DNA of 64,000 bases from CANLBN01 sp965230205 (GCA_965230205.1 OZ245996.1:3534001-3598000); one strand, 5' to 3'; positions 45,145 to 53,336 are shown, numbered from the stretch's first letter. Numbers and translations are program-made. Notes: generated from the letters alone by a model not told the origin.

Positions 45145-45249
45145 CTCTAACAAGGTAGTCAATCGGACGCCTTTTCCGTTGTTCGTTTCTGTGCTTAGAC
45201 AGCACAAAATCAAACAACTACAAAGTCGCCGCTTACCACGGCGTTAGCT
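45145..45249 (+). repeat. attC site 2
   Basis: CTCTAAC (45145-45151) and GTTAGCT (45243-45249), with GGTA/TACC arms and an inner GTGCT/AGCAC stem. 105 bp. Closely similar to attC 6. Confidence 0.85.
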
Positions 45250-45259
45250 CTATATAACC

Positions 45260-45754
45260 ATGTACACGATATTTGAAACGAATTATTGGTCTGTATCATA
45301 TAGAAGGGACTCTAGATATCCCGACTTTCTTATTATCGGAGCAAAGGGAGAAGGAAAAGAAATAAGTAGTTTAACTAAAGAAGCTTTGGCTGAAATGGGT
45401 TCAGTCTTAGCAAAAACTGAACGCTTGTTTCTTTCATACTTTAAACCATATCGAGTTGTGACTGCAAAGCTAGGTTTTTCTTCAGGCTTTAGCTGCCATT
45501 TCCATATGCTTCAAGTTAGCTCAGAATTTCTAAAGGAAATTGAAGCTCATCCGTCATACACCAATGAACCAGATGGTAATGATGCCCTCCTTTTCGCTAG
45601 CAGGGAGTATGGGGAACGGGCGCTAAATAATAAGGAGCAGCGTGAGCAATTTGAAACCATACGAAAGCTTAAAGAGCATGAGTTAGCAAACAGCAAAGCT
45701 GCGCCTCTTCTTGAAGAGTTAGCTATCATCGGAGTTCAAGTTGCACTATCGTAA
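45260..45754 (+). CDS. Cassette protein: HIT-like (histidine triad) hydrolase
   Basis: 164 residues. The pattern NYWSVSYRRDSRYPDFLIIGAKG, then LGFSSGFSCHFHMLQVS, fits the HIT fold, whose H-phi-H-phi-H loop here keeps only H-x-H (CHFHM). Substrates of HIT enzymes are nucleotide conjugates. The third triad His is replaced (Gln in HMLQ), so catalysis may be altered. Overlaps the next gene by 14 nt. Confidence 0.6.
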   Translation: MYTIFETNYWSVSYRRDSRYPDFLIIGAKGEGKEISSLTKEALAEMGSVLAKTERLFLSYFKPYRVVTAKLGFSSGFSCHFHMLQVSSEFLKEIEAHPSYTNEPDGNDALLFASREYGERALNNKEQREQFETIRKLKEHELANSKAAPLLEELAIIGVQVALS

Positions 45755-46244
45755 AATTCATATAGTTGGCGCCCCCGGAAGCGGGAAAACATTTTGCGCC
45801 AATAAATTAGAGCAGAAAACAGGTCTGGTGGCTTATGATCTTGATAGTGTTTTCTGGGATCAAAGCCAAAATTCATATATTCGAGCCAGAGAAGAAGTTA
45901 GAGATGAAAAGTTAGCGAATATACTTCGCAATGAAAGCTGGATAGTTGAAGGGGTTTATTATAAATGGCTTGCTGACTCATTTCAGGATGCTGATATTAT
46001 CATAATTTTAAATCCATCAGTATATCTAAGGCAGTGGAGAATATTTAAGCGGTTTCTGCATAGAAAATTCATAATTGGTCAGTTTAGAAAAGAAAAACTG
46101 TCATCATTTATGGAAATGTTCTGGTGGAATAAGAAGTTTGATAATGACAACATGATACGCATTCAGAGTTTCATTACTGAACATAAACACAAAGTAGTTT
46201 TTTGTAAGAACTACGAAGAAATGAGCAGTATAATCAATGCCTAA
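45741..46244 (+). CDS. Cassette protein: P-loop nucleotide kinase-like (adenylate-kinase/topology-modulation family)
   Basis: 167 residues from TTG 45741 (MHYRKIHIVGAPGSGKT). Walker A GAPGSGKT at about 10-17, DLDSVFWD for nucleotide/Mg binding, and WIVEGVYYKWL are typical of the AAA_18/FlaR-like family of small kinases. The start overlaps the HIT-like gene, so one cassette carries two genes. Its stop TAA is part of the attC 3 inverse core. Substrate unknown. Confidence 0.8.
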   Translation: MHYRKIHIVGAPGSGKTFCANKLEQKTGLVAYDLDSVFWDQSQNSYIRAREEVRDEKLANILRNESWIVEGVYYKWLADSFQDADIIIILNPSVYLRQWRIFKRFLHRKFIIGQFRKEKLSSFMEMFWWNKKFDNDNMIRIQSFITEHKHKVVFCKNYEEMSSIINA

Positions 46245-46337
46245 CAAGAATATTAATCACGATACAGGCGTAAAAAGCGCCCCTTTCACTGGACAGACTA
46301 CCTGTTGCTTCGTCTGCCGTTTATGTTGACGCTAGCA
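46239..46337 (+). repeat. attC site 3
   Basis: Perfect inverse core GCCTAAC (46239-46245); right core degenerate, GCTAGCA (46331-46337). An inner CAGAC/GTCTG stem is present. The right half may no longer recombine well. Confidence 0.65.
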
Positions 46338-46349
46338 CTCAAATAGAAT

Positions 46350-46769
46350 ATGGACATATACAAGAAAATTCAGAAAGCTCGTGGTAGTTGTATCGCGGGA
46401 GAAAAAGAAGCAACTGTAAAATCAGTTGAGTCAGCCGCTGAGCTATTTGGTCTCTCGAATGAAAATGGCATCTATAACAAAATTGAACGTCCAGAAGCGA
46501 TTGCTGTACTAAGAACAGTTCTTCACAAAGACATGGCGTATAGTGCAAAAATTATGTCCTCTGAAAAAGCCAAAAGCCTAGCAAATGAGTTTGTAGGCAA
46601 GTTTGATGATGAAGCAGTATTTTATACTAATGGCGAGTATGGAAAGCCTCGTAGTAACACAAATGTTGGTCCATCTTGGTCACCTGCTACAGATGCAACT
46701 TTTGATACAGGTGTTATTGTACTTTCAAATGGGGTAGTTGGTTGTGTATGGTTTGCAGATGAAGACTAG
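46350..46769 (+). CDS. Cassette protein of unknown function
   Basis: 139 residues, soluble, no signal peptide. An N-terminal helical half (about 1-90) is followed by a Gly/Ser/Trp-rich strand-like half (NVGPSWSPATDATFDTGVIVLSNGVVGCVWFADED). I do not recognise a family. Flanked by attC 3 and attC 4, so it is a full cassette. Confidence 0.7.
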   Translation: MDIYKKIQKARGSCIAGEKEATVKSVESAAELFGLSNENGIYNKIERPEAIAVLRTVLHKDMAYSAKIMSSEKAKSLANEFVGKFDDEAVFYTNGEYGKPRSNTNVGPSWSPATDATFDTGVIVLSNGVVGCVWFADED

Positions 46770-46850
46770 TGCTAACAAGAACATTAAATTCGTTCCACTT
46801 CGATCTACGAGACACGCAAAAAATACGCGCCTTTTATGTGGGCGTTATAC
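46770..46850 (+). repeat. attC site 4
   Basis: TGCTAAC (46770-46776) directly after the stop codon, and GTTATAC (46844-46850) preceded by GGC. 81 bp; inner pairing is weaker than in the other sites. Confidence 0.65.
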
Positions 46851-46864
46851 ACCATGAGAAAATT

Positions 46865-47221
46865 ATGAATGTCAAAATAGCTGGAGCACTAAACTTTATA
46901 TGTGTTTTTTATTTTCTCATTATCTGGGGAATCCTATTACTTGTTGCCCAACCAGAAGCACTGAGCACATATGAAGCGGCAAAGAGCATTCTGATCTATG
47001 CACTTACAGAAGATGGTTCGGAGTTTTTCTATCTAAGTATTGCATCAATGCTTGTTTGTTTTACTTGTGGGGTATTGTTATTCCTAAGAAAATACCCACA
47101 ACATACAATGTATATCACAGCTCTACATGTACTAATAGGTATTTACTTTTATGATTGGTCACTCGCATTATCTATAGGGCTACCATTACTATTCTTTAAT
47201 AAGGTTAGAGTAAATGCATAG
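46865..47221 (+). CDS. Cassette protein: small integral membrane protein
   Basis: 118 residues from ATG 46865. The same frame is open back to 46769 through attC 4, but that upstream part would translate the recombination site. Three to four membrane spans (about 8-28, 53-72, 80-110). No family recognised. Confidence 0.7.
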   Translation: MNVKIAGALNFICVFYFLIIWGILLLVAQPEALSTYEAAKSILIYALTEDGSEFFYLSIASMLVCFTCGVLLFLRKYPQHTMYITALHVLIGIYFYDWSLALSIGLPLLFFNKVRVNA

Positions 47222-47302
47222 CAAAACGGTTAATGATGCCTGCGGCTGGACAACTTCAAGTGCTGCTTCGCAGCAAAGTTGCTCATTACCTTGGCGTTAG
47301 GC
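47216..47302 (+). repeat. attC site 5
   Basis: Degenerate inverse core GCATAGC (47216-47222, overlapping the stop codon) and perfect core GTTAGGC (47296-47302). Arms GGTTAATGA/TCATTACC pair with a single bulge; inner stem CTGCTTCGCAG. Confidence 0.75.
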
Positions 47303-47331
47303 AGAAACACAAATAGGATATTTACTCAATG

Positions 47332-47952
47332 ATGCGAGTGCTAGGTAAATCAACATCGATCAATGTGCGGAAAGTACTTTGGTTATGCTCAGAGCTTTCT
47401 TTAACCTATGAACTTGAAGAATGGGGGAATGGGGAAAAAGATTTAAATCAAGATGAATTTCTCGCATTGAACCCTAACGCACTGGTTCCAGTTATCATTG
47501 ATAACGATTTTGTGCTTTGGGAGTCAAATACTATATGTCGTTATCTAGCCTCTTCTGTTAAACGGTGGGATCTTTTACCTCAAGAACCTAAGGCAAGAGC
47601 ACTTGTTGAAAAGTGGATGGACTGGCAAGCCACTGAATTAAACAATTCTTGGAGATATTCGTTTTTGTCTTTAGTTAGAAAAGACCCAAACTACTCTAAT
47701 AAAGACATGATTAATGCAAGCACCCAAGCTTGGAATAAAAACATGACTTTACTTAATGACCAACTTAACTACACCGGTAAATTCATAGTTGGCTCTAACT
47801 TTACGCTAGCTGATGTTGTACTTGGCCTTTCTACACATCGCTGGTTATCGACACCGATGGATAGGCCCAATCTTTCTGCAGTTCAACTGTACTACCAACG
47901 ACTCTGCCAGAGAGAGGGCTTCGTGCAGCATGGCAATAATGGTATTCCATGA
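47332..47952 (+). CDS. Cassette protein: glutathione S-transferase
   Basis: 206 residues. Thioredoxin-like N-terminal half (VLGKSTSINVRKVLWLCSEL, NPNALVPVIIDNDFVLWESNTICRYLA) with the cis-Pro and the Glu-Ser pair that hold glutathione, then an all-helical half ending FIVGSNFTLADVVLGLSTHRW with the N-capping box. The catalytic residue is likely Ser near position 9-11. Conjugates or isomerises electrophiles; the substrate is unknown. ATG 47329 is an equal alternative start. Confidence 0.9.
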   Translation: MRVLGKSTSINVRKVLWLCSELSLTYELEEWGNGEKDLNQDEFLALNPNALVPVIIDNDFVLWESNTICRYLASSVKRWDLLPQEPKARALVEKWMDWQATELNNSWRYSFLSLVRKDPNYSNKDMINASTQAWNKNMTLLNDQLNYTGKFIVGSNFTLADVVLGLSTHRWLSTPMDRPNLSAVQLYYQRLCQREGFVQHGNNGIP

Positions 47953-47995
47953 GTTAATAGAAAATAAAATAAATGATGGAAATACGACAAGAGCA

Positions 47996-48105
47996 ACCAT
48001 ACAAGGTGCTCAATCTGACGGCTTTTCCGTTACTTCGCTTTTGTGCTGTAATAGCACAAAAAAAACCAACCAACTACAAAGCCTCCACTGCAGCAGGCAT
48101 TATGT
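47996..48105 (+). repeat. attC site 6 (degenerate cores)
   Basis: Nearly the same layout and sequence as attC 2, including AAGGT...TCAATC, GACGGCTTTTCCGTT and GTGCT/AGCACAAAA. Both cores have drifted: ACCATAC (47996-48002) and ATTATGT (48099-48105). Probably immobile now. Confidence 0.6.
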
Positions 48106-48201
48106 CGCCAAATTTAGCCGTGTCGCCTAGCTGTCAGGTTGCTTTCGTCACCGCCAATTCAATTTTGAGTCATATTTGAGGCTCAGGGCGAGGAATCAAA
48201 T

Positions 48202-48614
48202 ATGATTGTGAAAAAATTAAGAACCGGGAAAAATTGGTCGCAAGAGCAACTAGCCACAATGGCTGGTCTTAGTATCAGGACTATTCAGCGTGTAGAGAGT
48301 GGCCAAAGTGCCAGTCTTGAAACACTTAATCCCTCGCCTCTGTATTTGAAGTCGAAATATCAAAGTTAACAGAGGAGATTACAGTGATTGATAAAACATC
48401 TGAAAATTGGAAAAAACAACCTTTGTGGTTCAAATTTTTATTTTTAGGTATACGCACTAGGAAAGTACAACTTTTGTTTGAGCTTGCTACGTTTATAGCA
48501 GGTGTGCTCTTGTTGTTTTTTTACCCGTTCAAACCAGTAGCAGTGGTATTTTTTGTTAGCGCATACCTCTTGGGGTGGGCAATTAGGTATGGTGATGCTG
48601 AGGATGTGTGGTAA
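48202..48614 (+). pseudogene. XRE-type helix-turn-helix regulator with C-terminal membrane domain, frameshifted
   Basis: Frame A (48202-48369) encodes an XRE HTH: MIVKKLRTGKNWSQEQLATM, AGLSIRTIQRVESGQSASLETL, then goes out of frame. In the next frame the text continues SLASVFEVEISKLTEEITVIDKTSENWKKQ and two membrane spans to 48614. The join is at about 48327-48333 (CTTAATCCCTCG), where one base seems lost. The second half may also be made alone from GTG 48384, which has GAGGAG 6 nt upstream. Intact relatives, as I recall, are HTH-plus-2TM proteins. Confidence 0.75.
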
Positions 48615-48625
48615 AGGCAACATAA

Positions 48626-48685
48626 TCGTAACAAGACAAATCGGTAAGGGCGCAGCATGCTGCGCCCCTGTTTACGGCGTTATCA
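48626..48685 (+). repeat. attC site 7 (right end of the clear array)
   Basis: TCGTAAC (48626-48632) and GTTATCA (48679-48685). Between them GGTAA/TTTAC arms and a perfect 20-bp palindrome GGGCGCAGCATGCTGCGCCC. 60 bp. Confidence 0.75.
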
Positions 48686-48691
48686 GTCTCT

Positions 48692-49195
48692 CTATAGTTT
48701 AAGTGTTTTTTTATCAACTAATAGTAACGGTAAAAGATGAGAAATCAGACCCGCCACAGTCCCTATAACACTGGCACTAAAAAGTAAAAGTAAACTTTTA
48801 AATGAAGGTTCTAGGTGAGCTGCGAACCAGCTTACTAAACCGAGAAAATAACACAGCAAATTATTCATAAAGGGTAAGCCACGAAGTGAAACAACAATAA
48901 GTGCTGTAACAAATACAACGATTGGCAGCCCAAGGGTTGAACCGACAACTGGAGCCAGGTTCGAAAGTGCGAACGCAGTACAAAGTCCGAAAACCATACC
49001 GATACCCACACAGCTCAGATTTTCTAAGCTGGCCTTTGTATTGAAACCTCTAGTATAAAAAGCAATCCAACCGATAAACATCGCCCAAACGGGCAATGAA
49101 AAAGTCATACTACTTGCAGCAGCTACCGCTGCTGTTAGAGCTGCAATTATTGTTGTGCTAACAAACATCTTTTTATTTGAATCATTTTTACTCAT
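48692..49195 (-). CDS. DUF1097-family membrane protein
   Basis: 167 residues with four to five membrane spans. The motifs WAMFIGWIAFYTRG and GLPFMNNLLCYFLGLVSWFA fit DUF1097, a family of small inner-membrane proteins of unknown function. It starts right after attC 7 but on the opposite strand, so it may be an inverted cassette or the edge of the chromosome proper. Confidence 0.75.
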   Translation of the reverse strand: MSKNDSNKKMFVSTTIIAALTAAVAAASSMTFSLPVWAMFIGWIAFYTRGFNTKASLENLSCVGIGMVFGLCTAFALSNLAPVVGSTLGLPIVVFVTALIVVSLRGLPFMNNLLCYFLGLVSWFAAHLEPSFKSLLLLFSASVIGTVAGLISHLLPLLLVDKKTLKL

Positions 49196-49253
49196 ACGAT
49201 CACCTAAAAACTAGACAATTAAAAAATATGCGCATGACTGACGCAGCGAAAAT

Positions 49254-49997
49254 TCACACTATCCCACCATTTGCGCGCAACACCTGACCGTTTATCCATT
49301 CGCCGTTGCTACTGATGAGAAAAGACACCGTTTTCGCAATATCATCAGGATCGCCTAAGCGTTCCAATGGAGGCATCTTGGACAGTTTTTCAATGACATG
49401 CGAAGGTTTCCCTTCGAGAAAAAGTTCTGTCGCTGTTGGCCCCGGGGCGACGGCGTTGACAGTAATTTTTCGACCACGGAGCTCTTTCGATAAGATTGCT
49501 GTAAGAGACTCTACAGCGGATTTTGTTGCGGCATAAACACCATAAGTTTCTAGTTTTAAGCCAACTACGCTGCTGGAAAGGTTAACGATTCGTCCTCCTT
49601 CACGCAGTCGATTCGCCGCAATCCGCAGTGTGTTGAATGTTCCTTTCAAATTGATTGCTATCTGCTTATGGAAACTTGAGTCATCCGTGTCTGCGATAGA
49701 TGATAACTGCATGATGCCAGCGTTGTTTATGAGTATGTCCACACCACCAAACAGGGCTGCTGCTTGATCAAAGAGCGCAGACGCTTCGGCAGATACCGAT
49801 ACGTCTGCCCTAATAGCAACAGCTTGACCGCCGTTGCGCTCGATGTCAGCAACCACATGATTGGCTTCTGCCTCATTATTTACATAATTGACAACAACTC
49901 GGCATCCAGCGGTTGCAAGTGATTTTGCAACAGCAGCACCAATACCTCGAGACGCACCTGTGACAACGGCGACTTTATTGGCTGGTTGAATATTCAT
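49254..49997 (-). CDS. Short-chain dehydrogenase/reductase (SDR)
   Basis: 247 residues, classical SDR. TGASRGIG at 13-20, NNAG at 91-94, catalytic Ser141/142, and Y155-x-x-x-K159 (YAATK). The best family match in style is 3-oxoacyl-ACP reductase/glucose dehydrogenase-like. NADP preference is suggested by the basic residue after TGAS. Divergent from a LysR gene, the common arrangement of a regulator and its target oxidoreductase. Confidence 0.9.
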   Translation of the reverse strand: MNIQPANKVAVVTGASRGIGAAVAKSLATAGCRVVVNYVNNEAEANHVVADIERNGGQAVAIRADVSVSAEASALFDQAAALFGGVDILINNAGIMQLSSIADTDDSSFHKQIAINLKGTFNTLRIAANRLREGGRIVNLSSSVVGLKLETYGVYAATKSAVESLTAILSKELRGRKITVNAVAPGPTATELFLEGKPSHVIEKLSKMPPLERLGDPDDIAKTVSFLISSNGEWINGQVLRANGGIV

Positions 49998-50100
49998 ACA
50001 TACACCTCACAATCGTTTTATTTGCAACAATCGAAACTATTACATGTATCAGGCGCATTCAGAAGATGCATAAATTGGATAATTGATATACGATATTTGA

Positions 50101-51018
50101 ATGAGTGTATTCGATGATGTTCCGCTATTACGTACTTTTATTATTGTGGTTGAATGCGGCAGCTTGTCTGCTGCTGCACGTAGATTGAAGACGACTCAGC
50201 CTACGGTTAGCAGGCATCTTAGAGCATTGGAAAGTAAAGCAGGTACAACACTGCTTCAGCGTGATACACGTCGAATGCACCTGACCCAGGCAGGTCATCA
50301 AGTACTTGCTGATGCCAAATCAATAATAGGACTTATCGAAGAATCAGACTCCAGGTTGCATGAAGAGCAGGTACAGTTAAAAGGCCACATCAGCTTTTTT
50401 GCAACCATAGATTTTGGGCAGTCTGTTGTAAGCCGAATGATTACCAGCTTTATTGAAGCAAACCCTTGTATTACCGTCGATCTGTCTTATTCGAATCGGC
50501 CAATTCGTATGATTGAGGAAGGTCATGATATTGGAATTATTGCAGGCAATATTACTGACGACAGTATCGTCGCAAAACACATTGGGAGCATCCAGCGGCT
50601 TATCGTTTGTTCTCCCAAGCTCTTGCAAGATCAAGAGGTTAAATCACCTGCAGACTTAGAATCATGGCCTTGGGTAACGTTAAAAGGTAGCCAGTTCAGT
50701 AATACCAATAATATGGTGTTTTACGATAAAAAAGGCCAAAAACAGTCAATTTCGGTATCATCCGTACTTGCAACTGAAGGGGTTACCAGTATTCGGGAAA
50801 CCGTTCGAATGGGGTTGGGCATTGCGTTATTGCCAACCTGGTTGATTCAGGAGGATCTTATTTCTAAACGGCTTATTTCAGTTCTTCCCAGTTGGAGGCC
50901 CCAAGATATACCCGCTCACGTGGTTTATCCATCAACACGGAATCTACCCAGCCGTTTGCGCCATTTAATCAACTACTCCTCCGACTACATGGTGCCGATT
51001 TTGAGATCAGACAGTTAA
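50101..51018 (+). CDS. LysR-family transcriptional regulator
   Basis: 305 residues. N-terminal winged HTH (LLRTFIIVVECGSLSAAARRLKTTQPTVSRHLRALE) and an effector domain of periplasmic-binding fold (GHISFFATIDFGQSVVSRMI...GLGIALLPTWL). It lies head-to-head with the SDR gene, 103 bp apart, and probably controls it and itself from that gap. Effector unknown. Confidence 0.93.
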   Translation: MSVFDDVPLLRTFIIVVECGSLSAAARRLKTTQPTVSRHLRALESKAGTTLLQRDTRRMHLTQAGHQVLADAKSIIGLIEESDSRLHEEQVQLKGHISFFATIDFGQSVVSRMITSFIEANPCITVDLSYSNRPIRMIEEGHDIGIIAGNITDDSIVAKHIGSIQRLIVCSPKLLQDQEVKSPADLESWPWVTLKGSQFSNTNNMVFYDKKGQKQSISVSSVLATEGVTSIRETVRMGLGIALLPTWLIQEDLISKRLISVLPSWRPQDIPAHVVYPSTRNLPSRLRHLINYSSDYMVPILRSDS

Positions 51019-51056
51019 ATAATTGCATATTTTTGACCTGATCATACATTCGATAA

Positions 51057-51117
51057 TTATAACAAGTCCAAATCACTCGGACGAAATAAAGCCACGCCGA
51101 TGCTTGGGACGCAATGG
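51057..51117 (+). repeat. Possible decayed attC site before the GNAT gene
   Basis: TTATAACAAG at the left, arms GTCCAA and TTGGGAC with one bulge, an inner TCGG/CCGA stem, and a right end (GACGCAATGG) that no longer matches GTTRRRY. It fits an attC that lost its core, or chance. Confidence 0.35.
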
Positions 51118-51147
51118 GTAGATACCCTATAATGCCAAAGGATATTG

Positions 51148-51684
51148 ATGAAATTTTCATTACTTAGTCAATCTAAATCTCAAGACGTTATAGGTCTTTT
51201 TAGAAGTGTATTCTCTGCGTCAGAGGGAGAAGCAGAAGGTCAAGTGATTGCTGACTTTGTTTCAACCTTAATTGCTACCACTAGATCACAAGATCTAATT
51301 GGCTGCATTGCAGAAGAAAATGAGGCAATTGTTGGGTGCATATTTTTCAGCCGTTTCAATGTGCCTAATGAGCAAGTCGCATTTATTTTGTCGCCAGTTG
51401 CCGTTTCGACAGGCCTTCAAGGTAAAGGTATAGGCCAAAAACTAATTAATTATGGGCTTGATCATCTTAGATCAATAAATGCCGCCTTAGCTTTTACATA
51501 CGGAGACCCTTCTTATTATTCCAAGACCGGCTTCGAGCAAATAAGCGAAGATACTGTAAAAGCACCTTGTCCGCTGAGTCAGCCAATGGGGTGGCTCGCA
51601 CAATCACTGGATGGTAACAAAATCCAGGCGATGGTTGGTACAACGCAATGTGTTAAAGCATTAAGTGACCCAAGTTTATGGTAA
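51148..51684 (+). CDS. GNAT-family N-acetyltransferase
   Basis: 178 residues. Acetyl-CoA-binding motif A is clear: FILSPVAVSTGLQGKGIGQKLINYGLDHL (Q/R-x-x-G-x-G/A as QGKGIG). GDPSYYSKTGFE marks the YhbS-like subgroup. Acceptor unknown. It overlaps the next reading frame only in that frame's unlikely upstream part. Confidence 0.88.
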   Translation: MKFSLLSQSKSQDVIGLFRSVFSASEGEAEGQVIADFVSTLIATTRSQDLIGCIAEENEAIVGCIFFSRFNVPNEQVAFILSPVAVSTGLQGKGIGQKLINYGLDHLRSINAALAFTYGDPSYYSKTGFEQISEDTVKAPCPLSQPMGWLAQSLDGNKIQAMVGTTQCVKALSDPSLW

Positions 51685-51812
51685 TAAAATCACATACAAA
51701 AACAATCACGCAAGTTGCCACAAGTGGAGCGCTGAAGCTCTATCGGCTTTTTGCTCACCCTGCTGCTCCACTACATAATGAAACCACTATTCTCCAACAC
51801 CCTGTGAGATTT

Positions 51813-52253
51813 ATGTTAATTTTGTATCTATTTTTGATCTCAATTATCGCTTATGGGTCTGAAGAGCTAAACAAGGAGACCGATTTGTTAACACCTGTAG
51901 ATTTTATTCAGAGTTATGAAAAAGCCCTCTCCACTCAAAACTGGGATAATGTTCAAGACTTAATTCATCCTGATTGCGTCGTTACTTTCACCAATGGTAC
52001 TTACAAAGGCAAACCTGCCGTTGAACAAGTATTTAGGAAAAACTTTGAGCTTATCAAAAATGAAAACTACTCTATAACGAATATACACTTTGTTATCGAA
52101 AAACCGGACTATGCTGTATTTATATTTAACTATAATTGGTCAGGAATAATTAATGGTAAACCTGCCAAGGGAGGTGGCCGAGGTACCTCTGTCATTGTCA
52201 GAAGTAATGGGCGCTGGCAACTCATTTCAGAACATCTTGGTCCAAATGCATAA
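51813..52253 (+). CDS. Exported NTF2-like/SnoaL-type protein
   Basis: 146 residues from ATG 51813, which starts a signal peptide (MLILYLFLISIIAYGSEE). The same frame is open from 51678, but the first 45 codons look non-coding. The mature part has the DUF4440/NTF2 pattern (FIQSYEKALSTQNWDNVQDLIHPDCVVTF, then GRGTSVIVRSNGRWQLISEHLG). Members range from enzymes to ligand-binding cones. Function unknown. Confidence 0.78.
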   Translation: MLILYLFLISIIAYGSEELNKETDLLTPVDFIQSYEKALSTQNWDNVQDLIHPDCVVTFTNGTYKGKPAVEQVFRKNFELIKNENYSITNIHFVIEKPDYAVFIFNYNWSGIINGKPAKGGGRGTSVIVRSNGRWQLISEHLGPNA

Positions 52254-52395
52254 AAATATACCCTATCCCTTTCAAAGCTGAGACGGCCATATCTTTTATT
52301 TTCATCATGGATAACCGTTATTATTCAACAGGGTTTAGTTTGACTAAATATGCGGACAAGCCGGCTAATGCTAGAACCTCTACTCCATTGCTCGT

Positions 52396-52424
52396 TTTGC
52401 GTTAATCGGTTAGGCTAACGCAAA
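52396..52424. repeat. 9-bp perfect inverted repeat
   Basis: TTTGCGTTA (52396-52404) and TAACGCAAA (52416-52424), 11-nt loop. It contains GCGTTA/TAACGC, the words found at attC ends, and sits before the signal peptidase gene. It may be an attC remnant or an operator. Confidence 0.5.
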
Positions 52425-52493
52425 TAACTCATTCTGCTCGAAACCGTTACTTAGAGCGTATGTGAAATCAAGGCTCAACTCAGGAATAATTCT

Positions 52494-53144
52494 ATGAAAA
52501 TTTGGATTCTAAAATTATGGAGAGAGAACAAATCGTTTTTACTCTTTATTGCCCTAATGTTTGTTTTCCGTAGTGCTGTTGCCGATTGGAATGAGGTCCC
52601 GACGGGCTCAATGAAGCCAACAATAGTAGAAGGTGATCGAATTCTTGTTAATAAATTAGCTTATGATGTTCGAGTCCCTTTCACTAATATTTCTCTATTA
52701 AAGCTTTCTGACCCTATCAGGGGTGACATTATTATTTTTGATTCAAAGGCTTCGGGGAAAAGGCTCGTTAAGCGGGTCGTCGGCATTCCTGGCGATACTG
52801 TTGCCTTGAGAAATAATACTTTAATTATAAATGGAGAGCCTCTAACCTATGAAGATGTCGCTTCCACCTCATCAACAGTAGATAAACAAGAAAATCTGCT
52901 AGGTATAGAGTATATTGTCCGTATTGGTAAACATGGCTCTCAGCTGTCTAATTTCCAACCAATTAAAGTCCCTACCGGTTACTATCTGGCTCTTGGAGAC
53001 AATAGAGATAACAGTGCAGATTCCCGAGTTATTGGTTTTGTTCCAAGGCATGAAGTCGTTGGTCGATCGAGAAGCGTTGTATTATCATTCAATTATGACA
53101 ATTTTTATATTCCGCGTAAGAACCGGTTTTTCCGTACCCTTTGA
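52494..53144 (+). CDS. lepB: Signal peptidase I (accessory copy)
   Basis: 216 residues, short for proteobacterial LepB (about 280-320). One N-terminal membrane segment (about 14-30), catalytic Ser39 in PTGSMKPT, catalytic Lys93 in KRLVKRVVGIPGD, and box E GDNRDNSADSR. It removes signal peptides at the outer face of the inner membrane. The usual lepA/rnc/era neighbours are absent. Its place in an accessory region suggests a second, dedicated copy. Confidence 0.9.
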   Translation: MKIWILKLWRENKSFLLFIALMFVFRSAVADWNEVPTGSMKPTIVEGDRILVNKLAYDVRVPFTNISLLKLSDPIRGDIIIFDSKASGKRLVKRVVGIPGDTVALRNNTLIINGEPLTYEDVASTSSTVDKQENLLGIEYIVRIGKHGSQLSNFQPIKVPTGYYLALGDNRDNSADSRVIGFVPRHEVVGRSRSVVLSFNYDNFYIPRKNRFFRTL

Positions 53145-53165
53145 TTTTAAGAGGAAATTATAACT

Positions 53166-53336
53166 ATGAACCCAGTATATGCAGTACTCATATTTTTTAT
53201 AATATGTACCGGAGTTTGTTATTTTGTAGCCAAAAAGAGGAACGCAAATATTCCATTTTGGGTAGTAATGGGTTGCCTATTTGGGCCTTTGGCTATTCCA
53301 TTTGTATTTCTCTCCAAGCCAAAAGAGCATGCATAA
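53166..53336 (+). CDS. Small two-span membrane protein
   Basis: 56 residues, MNPVYAVLIFFIICTGVCYF... with a good AGAGGAA site upstream, 21 nt after the signal peptidase stop. Two hydrophobic segments (about 3-20 and 29-48) flank a basic loop (AKKRNANIPFW). Co-transcribed with the signal peptidase gene. Unknown function; it recalls other short proteins with a PFWxxxGxxFGPLA motif. Confidence 0.65.
   Translation: MNPVYAVLIFFIICTGVCYFVAKKRNANIPFWVVMGCLFGPLAIPFVFLSKPKEHA

Larger units (their letters stand above)
44293..48685 (+). mobile_element. Integron gene-cassette array without integrase in the window (CALIN or SCI tail)
   Basis: Eight hairpin-forming sites with attC layout (RYYYAAC ... GTTRRRY at the ends, internal arms paired with small bulges) alternate with short, mostly single-gene units, nearly all on the plus strand. 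Sites resemble Vibrio VCRs in beginning TAACAA and ending GGCGTTA. No tyrosine recombinase gene lies in the 64 kb. By attC orientation attI/intI would lie to the left, where a chromosomal two-component operon sits instead. The array is therefore a cluster lacking an integrase, or it is served by one elsewhere. Confidence 0.85.

Noticed and set aside
46769..46864. N-terminal extension of the membrane cassette protein
   Set aside because: It would translate attC 4; the ATG at 46865 starts the hydrophobic protein properly.
47973..48179. Plus-strand open frames over attC 6
   Set aside because: They lie across a recombination site related to attC 2 and show no protein-like features.
51678..51812. 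45-codon N-terminal extension of the NTF2-like protein
   Set aside because: The extension overlaps the GNAT stop, lacks a ribosome site and would bury a good signal peptide that starts at 51813.
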